A DNA stretch of 64,000 nucleotides from JAJECS01 sp965262745. Lineage in GTDB: Bacteria > Chloroflexota > UBA11872. The notes beneath the pieces are model-generated. The model was given only the letters and a program-made list of their open reading frames with translations, was not told where the DNA came from and searched no databases. Location: contig OZ253558.1 of NCBI GenBank assembly GCA_965262745.1, forward strand, positions 2,294,001-2,358,000. Reading direction: 5' to 3'. This document shows positions 7,562 through 16,447 of the stretch, in pieces; the first letter of the stretch is position 1; every line of letters starts with the position of its first letter. The position numbers and the translations under genes were made by a program.

Positions 7562-10147
7562 CTACGGCGCCGCTCGCAACCCGAAGTCGTGGCTCCCGCA
7601 GCGGACGGTCGTGCGCACATCGGCGTCCGTAGCCACGAAGCCGGCGGCGACCAAGGCCTCCTCGTCGTCCAGCGGCGTCTCGGATTGGCGGTAGACCAAC
7701 ATCTCGCGTCGATCGACCGCGCGCTCGAGCACAATCTCAGCCTCAATGCCCGGCGGAATGTCAACCGTCAAGGCTTGCCCGTCCGGCGTGCGCCGCCAGC
7801 GCACCGCGATGTCGCCTTGGGGCGTTGGGAACGCGCCTGTCACGCGCGGCAGTGACCCCGGCCGCGGGGCGATGCGGCACGTGGTGAATCCCGGCGCCGT
7901 CGGCGTGACGCCCAGCACTCGCGTCGAGAGCACGTAGCCCACCAGAATGCCGCCGGTGTGCGCCAGGCTGCGCGTCGACATCGGCCGCACGCGGTTCTCA
8001 TCGTCACGTTGGGCGTAGTCGATATCCTCGATGATGCGGTGGCCCCCGGTGAACGGATCCCACAGCTCCCAGATCATGGGGGCGTCCGTGGACTCCAGCA
8101 TCGGGCGGAACCGCCGCCGGATCAGATCGAGCCCCTCGTCGATCAGCCCGGCGCCGAGGATCGCGTCGGCCACGTAGCCGAAGAACAGCGGCGTGGCCTG
8201 CACCAGATCGTCGTATTGCTCCACGATCGCTCGCGCCACTGCCGCGGTGCGCTCGGGCGGCGCGATGCCGTAGAGGATGGCGTAGGCATTGGAAATGTCG
8301 CTGTAGACGCCGTCCGCCCCACGGGCCTGGTCGCTGTCGTGGAACAGCCCGCGATCCTCGTCCCAGAACCGGCCGCGCAGCGTCTGGCGCACGTCAGCGG
8401 CGATCCGCCGCCAGCGCTCGGCGTCGCGCGCCACGCCCACGCGATCGGCCAGCCAAGCCGCGTCCTCCAGCCCGGCCACGTAGAGCGCATTGGTGATGAA
8501 GCTGGCGCCCCGCAGGTCGTTCGGCGTCCAGTCAAGGGTGTTTGAGAGCGGCAGATCGCGCAGCAGCCCGTCGGCGTCGCGGTGCGGCTCGTACCAGTCG
8601 ATCTGGGGCGGCACGCTGCGATACAGCTCCTCCAGCACCCAGCGCCTCCCCGTGTGCAGAAAGTGCTCGCGCACACGGATGCTCCACTGGAACAGGAAAT
8701 TGGCCACCACGTAGCGCTGGGGGTTCTCCGGCGGATACACCATCTGCAGCATCCCGTCGCCGCGGTTGCTGAACGGCACCAGGCGCATGAAGCGGTCGGT
8801 GAGCGTCAGATCGCCATAGGCCGCGAAGCACATGTGCATCACGTGGCTGCCGTCGCCGGTGTTGAAGATCGCGCGCTCGCGGAACCCTTCGTGCACCAGC
8901 GTGTCCTCGAAGTTGAGATAGGCCGTGTCGGCGCAGGCGGTCCACAACGCACCCAGAAGCGGGTCGCCGCACTCGAAGGCGCCGCGACGGTCGGCCGGAT
9001 ACACGTACTCATCGACCGCTACCGACTCGATCTGCACCGGCCCATATGCACTGCGCACGCACAGGTGCAGATAGCGGAACTGCTTGTATTCGGCCGGCTC
9101 CCACACCTGCCGGCCCTCGCGGGCCAGGTAGCGGTCGCCGTAGGGCGCTCCGGGCGGGATGCGGCCGTTGATGAGCTGCTGGCCATAGGTCATGTCGACA
9201 ATCGCCCCGGCGGGCGCCGTCAGCCGGACGCGGGGAAACCCGAAGAGCTGCCGCCCGAAATCCAGCACGATAAACGGCGAGCGGATGCCGTATCCGGGCG
9301 CGAAAACGCCCTGCATTTCGCTCACCCCGTCCGGGCGCATCAGCGCGTCGGCGTTCTCGATAACCGCGTGCTCCAGCGGGAAATGCACCTCCTGCACCAA
9401 GCGCTCGGGCAGGTCCCGGACGGCCCCCCGGCTCTCCTCGATCACTTCGCCCGTCGCCGCCGCGCGCACGGGAAATACCTCGCGCTCGTCCAGCAACGCC
9501 GTCTCCCGCGCTTCCAGCAGGACCCAGTCGTAGTCGCTTGGCGGGATTTCCCAGGCCGTGTCCCAGTCGGTGTCATCGAACTCTGGCTGCATCCAGTCGG
9601 GCGGGTCGGCGGCGGCGTCATAGACCTCCGGCGGACCCAGGAGCGCGTGGATTACTTTGATCGTCCGGTCCCAGGCGTTCGCCGGACGCACCCGCCAGGC
9701 GGCGTCGGTGCCTAGGGTTGAGCTTGCGCCGTCGTCGTCCTCGGTCTCGAGTTGCGCCCAAAGGCCCGCGCGCTCGCCGACGCCATAGGCGTTGCCGCTC
9801 CAACTCGACCAGCCGTCGCCTTTGCGAGGTGTGGCGTAGTGATAGGCCCGCACGGCGATGGTGTTGGCGCCGGGCCGCAGGTGCGCCGCCACGTCGTGAA
9901 TGTCATAACTCTTCCGCCGCGGATCGCTGCGCGCCGGTCCCCGCGCGATATACCGCCCGTTGACCCACAGGGCGTAGCGGTCCGACGCAGTGATGCGCAG
10001 CCGCGCCGCCGCGGGCGCCTGCTCGAGGACGAAGGTGCGCCGGGCATAGAGGAAGAAGTGGAAGGGCTTGCGCTCGCCCTCGACCCAAATCCAGCGCCCG
10101 GCCCACTGCCGCACCGAGCGCAACTCCGGCGGCGTCGCTGGATGCAT
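7562..10147 (-). CDS. GH78-like alpha-L-rhamnosidase
   Basis: 861 residues, the usual length of bacterial family 78 enzymes. The N-terminal part is a beta-sandwich carbohydrate-binding region (FVLEQAPAAARLRITASD, then RPGANTIAVRAYHY), the middle an (alpha/alpha)6 barrel, and the end a short beta-sandwich with the family's typical closing. The block GFRERAIFNTGDGS aligns with the catalytic ER--W-GDA loop of GH78, with Glu as likely general acid. Start ATG at 10147 has GGGAGC about 7 nt upstream. No signal peptide is seen, so it should be cytoplasmic and act on imported oligosaccharides, which fits the solute-binding protein and oxidoreductases nearby. Specificity for rhamnose is family-based. 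Confidence 0.85.
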   Translation of the reverse strand: MHPATPPELRSVRQWAGRWIWVEGERKPFHFFLYARRTFVLEQAPAAARLRITASDRYALWVNGRYIARGPARSDPRRKSYDIHDVAAHLRPGANTIAVRAYHYATPRKGDGWSSWSGNAYGVGERAGLWAQLETEDDDGASSTLGTDAAWRVRPANAWDRTIKVIHALLGPPEVYDAAADPPDWMQPEFDDTDWDTAWEIPPSDYDWVLLEARETALLDEREVFPVRAAATGEVIEESRGAVRDLPERLVQEVHFPLEHAVIENADALMRPDGVSEMQGVFAPGYGIRSPFIVLDFGRQLFGFPRVRLTAPAGAIVDMTYGQQLINGRIPPGAPYGDRYLAREGRQVWEPAEYKQFRYLHLCVRSAYGPVQIESVAVDEYVYPADRRGAFECGDPLLGALWTACADTAYLNFEDTLVHEGFRERAIFNTGDGSHVMHMCFAAYGDLTLTDRFMRLVPFSNRGDGMLQMVYPPENPQRYVVANFLFQWSIRVREHFLHTGRRWVLEELYRSVPPQIDWYEPHRDADGLLRDLPLSNTLDWTPNDLRGASFITNALYVAGLEDAAWLADRVGVARDAERWRRIAADVRQTLRGRFWDEDRGLFHDSDQARGADGVYSDISNAYAILYGIAPPERTAAVARAIVEQYDDLVQATPLFFGYVADAILGAGLIDEGLDLIRRRFRPMLESTDAPMIWELWDPFTGGHRIIEDIDYAQRDDENRVRPMSTRSLAHTGGILVGYVLSTRVLGVTPTAPGFTTCRIAPRPGSLPRVTGAFPTPQGDIAVRWRRTPDGQALTVDIPPGIEAEIVLERAVDRREMLVYRQSETPLDDEEALVAAGFVATDADVRTTVRCGSHDFGLRAAP

Positions 10148-10258
10148 GGGCAGCTCCCGTCGACCGTGCTATTGGGAGTGAGTATGCGCAGGCGCCACCC
10201 GCGCGTCGAGCGTCGACCGGCCGCTACCGGCGCAGCGGCGGGGTGACTGCGGCGCCCG

Positions 10259-11785
10259 CTACGCCCCAGTCTTCGACGACGCGGCGGGCAACACCTCGAC
10301 GATCACGCCCCACCGCGGCACAACGTTGTAGGCGGCCTCGTAGTCCGGCGTCGAGCGCTGCAGATAGAGGCGCCGACCGCTCGTCAGGATATCGGCCGCC
10401 TGTTCAAAGCCCATCGTCCAGTAGTCCGTCGTTTGGATGCGAATGCCGCGGTCGCCCTCTCGGATCGCGGCATATCGCGAATACCAGGACGAGGTCCAGT
10501 TCGTCATATAGACGCTGCCCGGCGCCATCGACCGCATGATCCCCAGGCCGACCGTAGCCTGCTCCTCGGCATCTTCACGCAGCTCCACGACATTGCTGCG
10601 TGCCGGGCCGGTGAATTGCTGCTGTATCCGCAGGCCGGCAGCAATCACGATCACCGCGCCCGCCGCGACCGCCGCGTAGCGCACGTAGGTCGGCGCGAAT
10701 CGCCGGACGGTCGGTTCCACCCGTCGCTGCAGCCAACCGACGGCAACCGCCAGACAAACCGCCAGCAGGGCATAGACCACCGCGAAGTACCGCGCACTGT
10801 CGAACATTGGCGTCGACGCCAAGATGAACCAGATCGTCGTCAGACCGCTCCAGGCGATCCAGCCGGCGAGGCGCGCGCGCTGGCGCGCCAGAACCAGCCA
10901 CCCCACCACCGCCAGCGCCAGCCACCCCCAGCCAAGCTCGCGCAGCATGTCGTTCGCCAGCAAGGGCCACTTGTCCAGGAACGTCACACCCCCGGTGTCG
11001 ATGGGTTTGGTGATCGTCCCGACGTCGCCCACGAGGGTGAGCGGCTGGTCGAGGACCAAGCGCACGAGATCTTCGAGGGTGAGGAGATCGCGGCGTTCGG
11101 GAAGCAGTCTGGGCATGGCAACAAACAACCCCCGCAACACGTAGATCCAGGGAAGCAGCCCAACGCCGATGGCACCCGCAACCGCCGCCAGCGTCCGCGG
11201 GCGGGCAATGCCGGGAAAGCGCCGGCTGGCGACGAAGGCGACCGTGGCGGGAAGCATGAAGACGCTGACACCGTGGTTGGTGAACGAGAGCCCCGTCGCG
11301 AGCCCCACCGCGGCCAGCCGCGCCACCGACGGCCGGTCGTCGTACGCCAGAAGGGCGCCAATGAGCACGACGACGATCAGCGTTTGCAGACTCATGGTCC
11401 CGGCTTGTGCGGCCTGCGCCCAGATGCTGAAGCCGGTCGTGAATACGACCGTGGCCAGCAAGCCGGCCAGGCGTGAGCGAGCGAGCACGGCGGTCACGAT
11501 GAAGAGCCCTACCCCCGCGGCAATGGCAAAAAAGGCGTTGACGACATTCGCCACATGGGCCGGCTCGGCAAACCCTGCGATGCGGGTGGCGAGGTGAATG
11601 CTGCCGGTCAGCAACGGATAGCCCGGCGCGTGCGGGATCCCGCCCAGGTAGCCAAAGGTCTGGAACTGGCCCCAGTCGCCCCCAGCAACATTGGTGACGG
11701 CGCTAAGGCCGTAGAACGCGGTTAGCGCGCCGCCAATCAGGACCGCGGGCACAAACAGGTGCGATCGCAGTACGCGGCGAGACAC
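10259..11785 (-). CDS. DUF2723 family polytopic membrane protein, putative GT-C glycosyltransferase
   Basis: About 508 residues with some 11-12 hydrophobic segments and a C-terminal soluble tail. The block GGDWGQFQTFGYLGGIPHAP is the signature of DUF2723 (acidic loop followed by HAPGYPL), a family with the architecture of GT-C lipid-linked sugar transferases such as protein O-mannosyltransferases. No activity has been shown in this window. The start is unclear: a GTG at 11785 or TTG at 11791 begins just before the first helix, whereas longer readings overlap the divergent dehydrogenase gene. Confidence 0.75.
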   Translation of the reverse strand: MSRRVLRSHLFVPAVLIGGALTAFYGLSAVTNVAGGDWGQFQTFGYLGGIPHAPGYPLLTGSIHLATRIAGFAEPAHVANVVNAFFAIAAGVGLFIVTAVLARSRLAGLLATVVFTTGFSIWAQAAQAGTMSLQTLIVVVLIGALLAYDDRPSVARLAAVGLATGLSFTNHGVSVFMLPATVAFVASRRFPGIARPRTLAAVAGAIGVGLLPWIYVLRGLFVAMPRLLPERRDLLTLEDLVRLVLDQPLTLVGDVGTITKPIDTGGVTFLDKWPLLANDMLRELGWGWLALAVVGWLVLARQRARLAGWIAWSGLTTIWFILASTPMFDSARYFAVVYALLAVCLAVAVGWLQRRVEPTVRRFAPTYVRYAAVAAGAVIVIAAGLRIQQQFTGPARSNVVELREDAEEQATVGLGIMRSMAPGSVYMTNWTSSWYSRYAAIREGDRGIRIQTTDYWTMGFEQAADILTSGRRLYLQRSTPDYEAAYNVVPRWGVIVEVLPAASSKTGA

Positions 11786-11941
11786 CGGCAATCCGGTTGG
11801 TGAGCAAGCGCTCGGAGAATGCCATACGGGACGATCCCGCCCGCGTCGGCCTCGGCCACCCATTTCCGGTGCCCACGGCGTTGCTCCGTGCGCCCAACGA
11901 CCCAGCCAGCGGAGCGTGCCCGCGACGCGCGACGCCGGTGC

Positions 11942-11947
11942 TAGCAT
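11942..11947 (+). promoter_or_regulatory. Candidate -10 box TAGCAT close to the sugar dehydrogenase start
   Basis: TAGCAT is separated by 8 nt from the ATG at 11956, consistent with a transcript starting at or next to the start codon. No Shine-Dalgarno is present between them. Confidence 0.35.
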
Positions 11948-11955
11948 CCGGCCCC

Positions 11956-13710
11956 ATGTTTCGGCATTCCGTACCGGTGGCACTCGCGACGCGCACACAG
12001 TTTGGGAACGCGGGTCGCGCGCTCATCTTGGCGGCCGTCGCCATCGGCGCGGCACTGGGCGGCGCGCCGACGGCGCGCGCTGCGGAGTTGCCGGCGAACG
12101 TCCGCGTCGAGCCGGTGGTGGCGGAAGCCAACTTCCCCGTGGCCCTGGCCTGGACCCCCGACGGCCGTCTGCTCTACACCGAAAAATCTGGGGCGCTGCG
12201 CATGGTGGTTGACGGACAGCTGCGCCACGAGCCGTTCGCCGTGCTCGAGGTGGACGATCTCTTCGAGCGCGGGTTGCTGGGAGTGGCCGTCGATCCGGCG
12301 TTCGCGGCCAACGGCTACGTCTACGTGTACTACACGCGCGCGGACACGGCCGGGCATCGCGTCGTGCGGCTGCGCGAGGTCGGTGGCCGCGGCGTCGAGC
12401 CCACGATCCTGCTGGACGAGCCCAACCCCACGGGCGCCGCCTTCCACAACGGCGGGAATCTCCATTTCGGCCCCGACGGCTATCTCTATCTTTCACTGGG
12501 CGAGAACCACGACTCGGGCCTGGCGCAGCGGCTCGACACGCCGTTGGGCAAGATCCTGCGCATCGACGCGGCGGACGGGCGGGCCCCGCCCGACAACCCC
12601 TTCTATGACGACGGCGATCCGGCGTCGGGCAACGACGACCGCATCTGGGCACTGGGCCTGCGCAATAGCTTCGACTTCACCTTCCACCCCGGCACGGGCG
12701 AGATATTCGCCACCGAGAACGGCCCCCAGTGCGACGACGAGATCAACCTCATCGAGCGCGGCGCCAACTACGGCTGGCGGCCCGAGTCGACCTGCGACGA
12801 TCCGCACGACGGTTTCACGTCGCCGCTGTGGCGGTTCGCCGACACGATCGCGCTCACGGGCATCGCGTTCCATCGGGGCAGCCTGTTCGCGTGCGCCTGG
12901 AACACCGGGCAGCTGCTGCGGTTCAACGCCAGCGACGGCGCGTTCCGCGAGTTGACGGGGTTCGAATCCTGGGACGGCGTCCCCTGTCAGATTGACGTGA
13001 CGCCCGGCCCAGACGGCGCGCTGTACCTGAGCGACGCCGTCTCGATCAGCCGCATCGTATTCCCCGACCCGGCGCCCGACGTTGCCGTGCCGGGCGGGCG
13101 CTTCTACACCCAGGCCGGCAGCGGCATGGGCGGGTTTGCCATCGTCGACGACGCGGACGCCGCGTTTTGGACCGCGTTTCAAGACTTCGGCGGCGGCGTC
13201 GCGCTGGGCCATCCCGCCTCGCGCCGGTTTGAGCTTGGCGGATTTCTCTACCAGGCCACGCAGGCGAGCCTCTTGCAACGCGATCCGGCGTCGGGCGAGG
13301 TACGCCTGGCGAACGTGTTCGACATGCTCAGCGCCGCGGGGTTCGATGCCTGGCTGGATGCCTACCGGCAGATTCCACTCAGCCGCGACTGGGTGGGTGA
13401 CCAGGGGCTGGCGTGGAGCGAGATCCTGGCGCGGCATCTCGCGATTCTGGAGCCCTACCCGCCGCTCCTGGCGCGGTTCCAGGCCGTGCCGGACTGGATC
13501 AGGCGTTACGGCCTGCCCATGGGCGTGCACGAGCTGCCATCGGTCGTCGTCGTGCGCGGCCAGCGCGCGGCGTTCCAGCTCTGGAAGACCGACGTGCCCT
13601 GGGCCAGGGCCGGCACCGTCACCATCGTGCTCGCCGGCGACCTTGCCAAGGAGGTCGGGCTAGTGCCCGCCGCGGCGCAGCTGCCCGAACCGGTGCCGTT
13701 TGGGGGATAA
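11956..13710 (+). CDS. Secreted PQQ-dependent sugar dehydrogenase (GSDH-type beta-propeller) with extra C-terminal module
   Basis: 584 residues. The ATG at 11956 begins a signal peptide ending at ARA-AE. Residues about 40-370 form a glucose/sorbosone dehydrogenase propeller: FPVALAWTPDGRLLYTEK, FERGLLGVAVDPAF, HNGGNLHFGPDGYLY, GLRNSFDFTFHPGTG and RGANYGWRPE are family blocks including calcium- and PQQ-contact loops. After about residue 375 comes a 200-residue tail with FGGGVALGHPASRRFEL, similar to the LGFP/GxPxS modules found on secreted Chloroflexota proteins, probably for wall or substrate attachment. It likely oxidises aldoses outside the membrane with PQQ. No PQQ biosynthesis genes are in the window. 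Confidence 0.85.
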   Translation: MFRHSVPVALATRTQFGNAGRALILAAVAIGAALGGAPTARAAELPANVRVEPVVAEANFPVALAWTPDGRLLYTEKSGALRMVVDGQLRHEPFAVLEVDDLFERGLLGVAVDPAFAANGYVYVYYTRADTAGHRVVRLREVGGRGVEPTILLDEPNPTGAAFHNGGNLHFGPDGYLYLSLGENHDSGLAQRLDTPLGKILRIDAADGRAPPDNPFYDDGDPASGNDDRIWALGLRNSFDFTFHPGTGEIFATENGPQCDDEINLIERGANYGWRPESTCDDPHDGFTSPLWRFADTIALTGIAFHRGSLFACAWNTGQLLRFNASDGAFRELTGFESWDGVPCQIDVTPGPDGALYLSDAVSISRIVFPDPAPDVAVPGGRFYTQAGSGMGGFAIVDDADAAFWTAFQDFGGGVALGHPASRRFELGGFLYQATQASLLQRDPASGEVRLANVFDMLSAAGFDAWLDAYRQIPLSRDWVGDQGLAWSEILARHLAILEPYPPLLARFQAVPDWIRRYGLPMGVHELPSVVVVRGQRAAFQLWKTDVPWARAGTVTIVLAGDLAKEVGLVPAAAQLPEPVPFGG

Positions 13711-13739
13711 TCCGGCGACGAGGACCCGGGGAGATTGCC

Positions 13740-14114
13740 ATGTCGCTTGAAGCGATCGCATCCAAGCTCGATCAGGGCATTGCCGAGCTACGCGCCGGAA
13801 CGTTGCAAGAGTCCACGCTCGCCGCCATTCGCGACGAGGTGGCGGCGGCGGGCCGGGCGCGGCAAGACCTGTTGTACCTGCAAGCCGCCGGCACCGATCT
13901 GCATTCACAAGTGATCGGCATGCGCATGGTCTGCGACGGCGAGCAGTCGGACGGTCCGGCCGATCCCGACGACTGGCCCTATCAGTCCGTCTTGGACGCC
14001 ATCCGCGACGGGTGGCGCATCATCGACTTTCCCAACCTCGCCCTGTTGCTCGACGAGTCGCGCACTTACGCCTACGGCGCCGAGTTCGTGCTCGAAAAGA
14101 TTCGGAGCGCCTGA
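13740..14114 (+). CDS. Conserved-looking hypothetical protein coupled to PhyH
   Basis: 124 residues, mostly alpha-helical with a charged N-terminal half and a C-terminal half rich in aromatics (DDWPYQSVLDAIRDGWRIIDFP). I do not recognise a family. The ATG at 13740 follows GGGGAG with 7-nt spacing, so the start is well supported. Its stop overlaps the start of the dioxygenase gene (TGATG), so the two are translated together and the small protein probably serves the same pathway, perhaps as a partner or regulator of the oxygenase. Confidence 0.75.
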   Translation: MSLEAIASKLDQGIAELRAGTLQESTLAAIRDEVAAAGRARQDLLYLQAAGTDLHSQVIGMRMVCDGEQSDGPADPDDWPYQSVLDAIRDGWRIIDFPNLALLLDESRTYAYGAEFVLEKIRSA

Positions 14115-14950
14115 TGGACACCTCCCACATCCAGCCGACGCTGACCGACACCGAGGTGCTCGAATTCTGCAAGAACGGCTATCTCCTACTCGACGGCGTG
14201 GTGCCGGAGGAGATCAACCACAAGGCGGTGGCCTTCCTCGACAGCGACACCTACTACGAGCCCACCGACATCCTGGCCGAGGACTGGTTCATCGAGAACG
14301 TCACGCTCAACCCCGCGGCCGCCGGCGCCATCCGCTCGCTGCTGGGGGCGGGGTTCACCGCGCCCGTCCTCATGAGCAACCACCGCGTCCACATGCCCCA
14401 GCCGGCGCAGCACTGGCATCGCGACGGCCAGTCACGCTATGGTCCCGCGCTCCACTACCTGCAAGTCTTCTACTACCCCGAGGCGTGCACACCCGAGATG
14501 GGGCCGACCGAGGTGCTGCCGGGCTCCCACTACCTGTTCCAGCACGCCAGCTTCATGGGGCACTACGGCAACATGCGGCACAGCGTCAAGACGGCCGCAT
14601 CCGCCGGCTCGATCGTTCTCACGGTCTACTCCGTCTGGCACCGGCGATCCGCGTCATCGGCGAGTGGGATTCGCAATCTGCTGAAGTACAACTATTGGCG
14701 CACGTCGCCGCCGGTCCGCGACTGGACCATCGAGCCGGACTTCGATTTTGCTCTGGCCGACTACACGGTCGCCGTCCCGGGGCCGCGGCAGCAATTCCAG
14801 GAATGCCTGGACGCCGCCGAGATGTTCTTCTGGCTCTGCGGCAAGTCCGGCGAATACCGGACCATGGGCGGCCAGGGCTGGCCCCTACCAGGCAACCGCA
14901 ACGCGCCGCCCGCGGGCTTTCCCGGACAGCCGACCGCTGTGACCTACTGA
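14114..14950 (+). CDS. Phytanoyl-CoA dioxygenase (PhyH) family Fe(II)/2-oxoglutarate oxygenase
   Basis: 278 residues, the normal size of bacterial PhyH proteins. The double-stranded beta-helix iron site is complete: His102-x-Asp104 in HWHRDGQ and a distal His176 in VWHRR. The substrate is unknown; members act on phytanoyl-CoA, ectoine, halogenation precursors and phosphonates. Translation is coupled to the upstream 124-residue protein through a TGATG overlap. A class III aminotransferase lies convergently 22 nt downstream and could belong to the same amine or amino-acid pathway, but it is on the other strand. Confidence 0.88.
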   Translation: MDTSHIQPTLTDTEVLEFCKNGYLLLDGVVPEEINHKAVAFLDSDTYYEPTDILAEDWFIENVTLNPAAAGAIRSLLGAGFTAPVLMSNHRVHMPQPAQHWHRDGQSRYGPALHYLQVFYYPEACTPEMGPTEVLPGSHYLFQHASFMGHYGNMRHSVKTAASAGSIVLTVYSVWHRRSASSASGIRNLLKYNYWRTSPPVRDWTIEPDFDFALADYTVAVPGPRQQFQECLDAAEMFFWLCGKSGEYRTMGGQGWPLPGNRNAPPAGFPGQPTAVTY

Positions 14951-14972
14951 GGCTGGCCCGGCCGGGCTGCCC

Positions 14973-16349
14973 CTAGCTCCGCACCAGTCCGTCTGCTTCC
15001 AGGTCGCGCACGCTGGCCTCGAAGGCCTCGACCGTGCGGTCAATATCCTCGTCGGTGTGCGCACTCGACACCAGGCCGCCGCTGGTCATGATGTGCACCC
15101 CGTGGCTATGCAGCGCCCGGCGCAGGGCGGCGCCATCGTTCCCCGACATCCCGCCGCGGGAGGGCGTCCCATCCATGCTCACGTGCCAGTAGGAGGACTC
15201 GCCGTAGGCGATGGCGCCCAGGTCGTGCCGGTCGAACACGTCTTGGACCTCCTGGCGCAGCCGAGCCGTCGTGGCGTCGATTTGCGCGTGCACCGCGCCG
15301 TCGGCGATGTCCCGCAGCACGGCGAGACCGGTGGCGGCCGACAGCGGGTTGCCGTTGAAGGTGCCGGGGTGCGCCATGCGCTGGCCGCGGTCCCACGACG
15401 GATCGCCGCGCATCTCCAGCCGCTGCAGAATGTCCGCGCGCCCGCCGACGCACCCGCCGGGCAGCCCTCCGGCCAGAATCTTCGCCATCGTCGTCAGGTC
15501 CGGGCGCATGTCGTGCAGCGCCTGAAAGCCGCCCGGTGACAGCCGGAACCCCGTGACGACCTCGTCCAAGACAAAGACCGTGCCATGCTCGCGGCATATT
15601 TCCGGCAGGGCCTTGACGAACGCCGGCTCCATCGGCACGGCGCCCCATCCCGCGCCCGTGGGCTCGACAATCAACGCCGCGACGTCACCTTTAGACAGTT
15701 CCTCACGCACGCGGTCCAGGTCGGGTGGAATTCCCGTCACCGTATCTTGCACGGCCTGGGGAATGCCGGCGGACATCGGAATGTCGAGGGGGTCCGACTG
15801 AGCCACGTGCGCATAGTCGTGCCAGCCGTGAAAGTGGTAGTGGAACTTCACGACGCGCTCGCGCCCCGTGTGCGCCCGAGCCAGCCGCATGGCCATGAGC
15901 GTGGCCTCTGTCCCCGAGCCGGTGAAGCGCACGCGCTCCACGCTGGGCACCATGGCGCAGACTTGCTCGGCCCATTCGGTCTCGATCTCGTGGCTGGCGC
16001 CGTAGTGGGTGCCGCGGCTGAGCTGCGCAATGGCGGCCTCGGTGGGGACTGGATGCGCGTGGCCCAGAATCAGCGCGCCGTGCCCCATTGTGTAGTCGAC
16101 GTATTCATTGCCGTCGACGTCCCATTTCCGCGAGCCCTCGGCGCGCTCGACCATCACCGGGAACGGCGCGTGGATGCGCACGTCGTGCGTCACGCCGCCG
16201 GCGATCACCTGGCGAGCCCGGGCGTACAGCGCCCTCGATCCCGGATTGGCGTCGACGAATTCCCGATCGATGCGGCCGCCCGTCGCCTGCGTCGCCACGA
16301 ATACCCCCTCGTTAACCACCGCCGCAGATTGCTCTAGGCGTGCCAGCAT
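14973..16349 (-). CDS. Class III aminotransferase, glutamate-1-semialdehyde aminomutase-like
   Basis: 458 residues from the ATG at 16349 (the frame is open to 16481). It shows the fold-type I class III blocks: GNEYVDYTMGHGALILGHAHP, FTGSGTEATLMAMRLAR, the acidic VLDEVVTGFR that holds the pyridine nitrogen, and the PLP Lys in TMAKILAGGLPGG, followed by GTFNGNPLSA. This arrangement is closest to HemL-like proteins, but the N-terminal extension and the lack of any other tetrapyrrole gene nearby make a catabolic or amino-acid aminotransferase or mutase equally likely. It is therefore left without a gene symbol. Confidence 0.85.
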   Translation of the reverse strand: MLARLEQSAAVVNEGVFVATQATGGRIDREFVDANPGSRALYARARQVIAGGVTHDVRIHAPFPVMVERAEGSRKWDVDGNEYVDYTMGHGALILGHAHPVPTEAAIAQLSRGTHYGASHEIETEWAEQVCAMVPSVERVRFTGSGTEATLMAMRLARAHTGRERVVKFHYHFHGWHDYAHVAQSDPLDIPMSAGIPQAVQDTVTGIPPDLDRVREELSKGDVAALIVEPTGAGWGAVPMEPAFVKALPEICREHGTVFVLDEVVTGFRLSPGGFQALHDMRPDLTTMAKILAGGLPGGCVGGRADILQRLEMRGDPSWDRGQRMAHPGTFNGNPLSAATGLAVLRDIADGAVHAQIDATTARLRQEVQDVFDRHDLGAIAYGESSYWHVSMDGTPSRGGMSGNDGAALRRALHSHGVHIMTSGGLVSSAHTDEDIDRTVEAFEASVRDLEADGLVRS

Positions 16350-16447
16350 GGGGGCGCCGCGTGCCGGTGTCAACGGCCCGGTGCCGTTCGCGGCGATCGT
16401 CGTCCGAGCCGTACGCTTGGGCGTCGAGGAGACAGGAGGCCGCGCGG

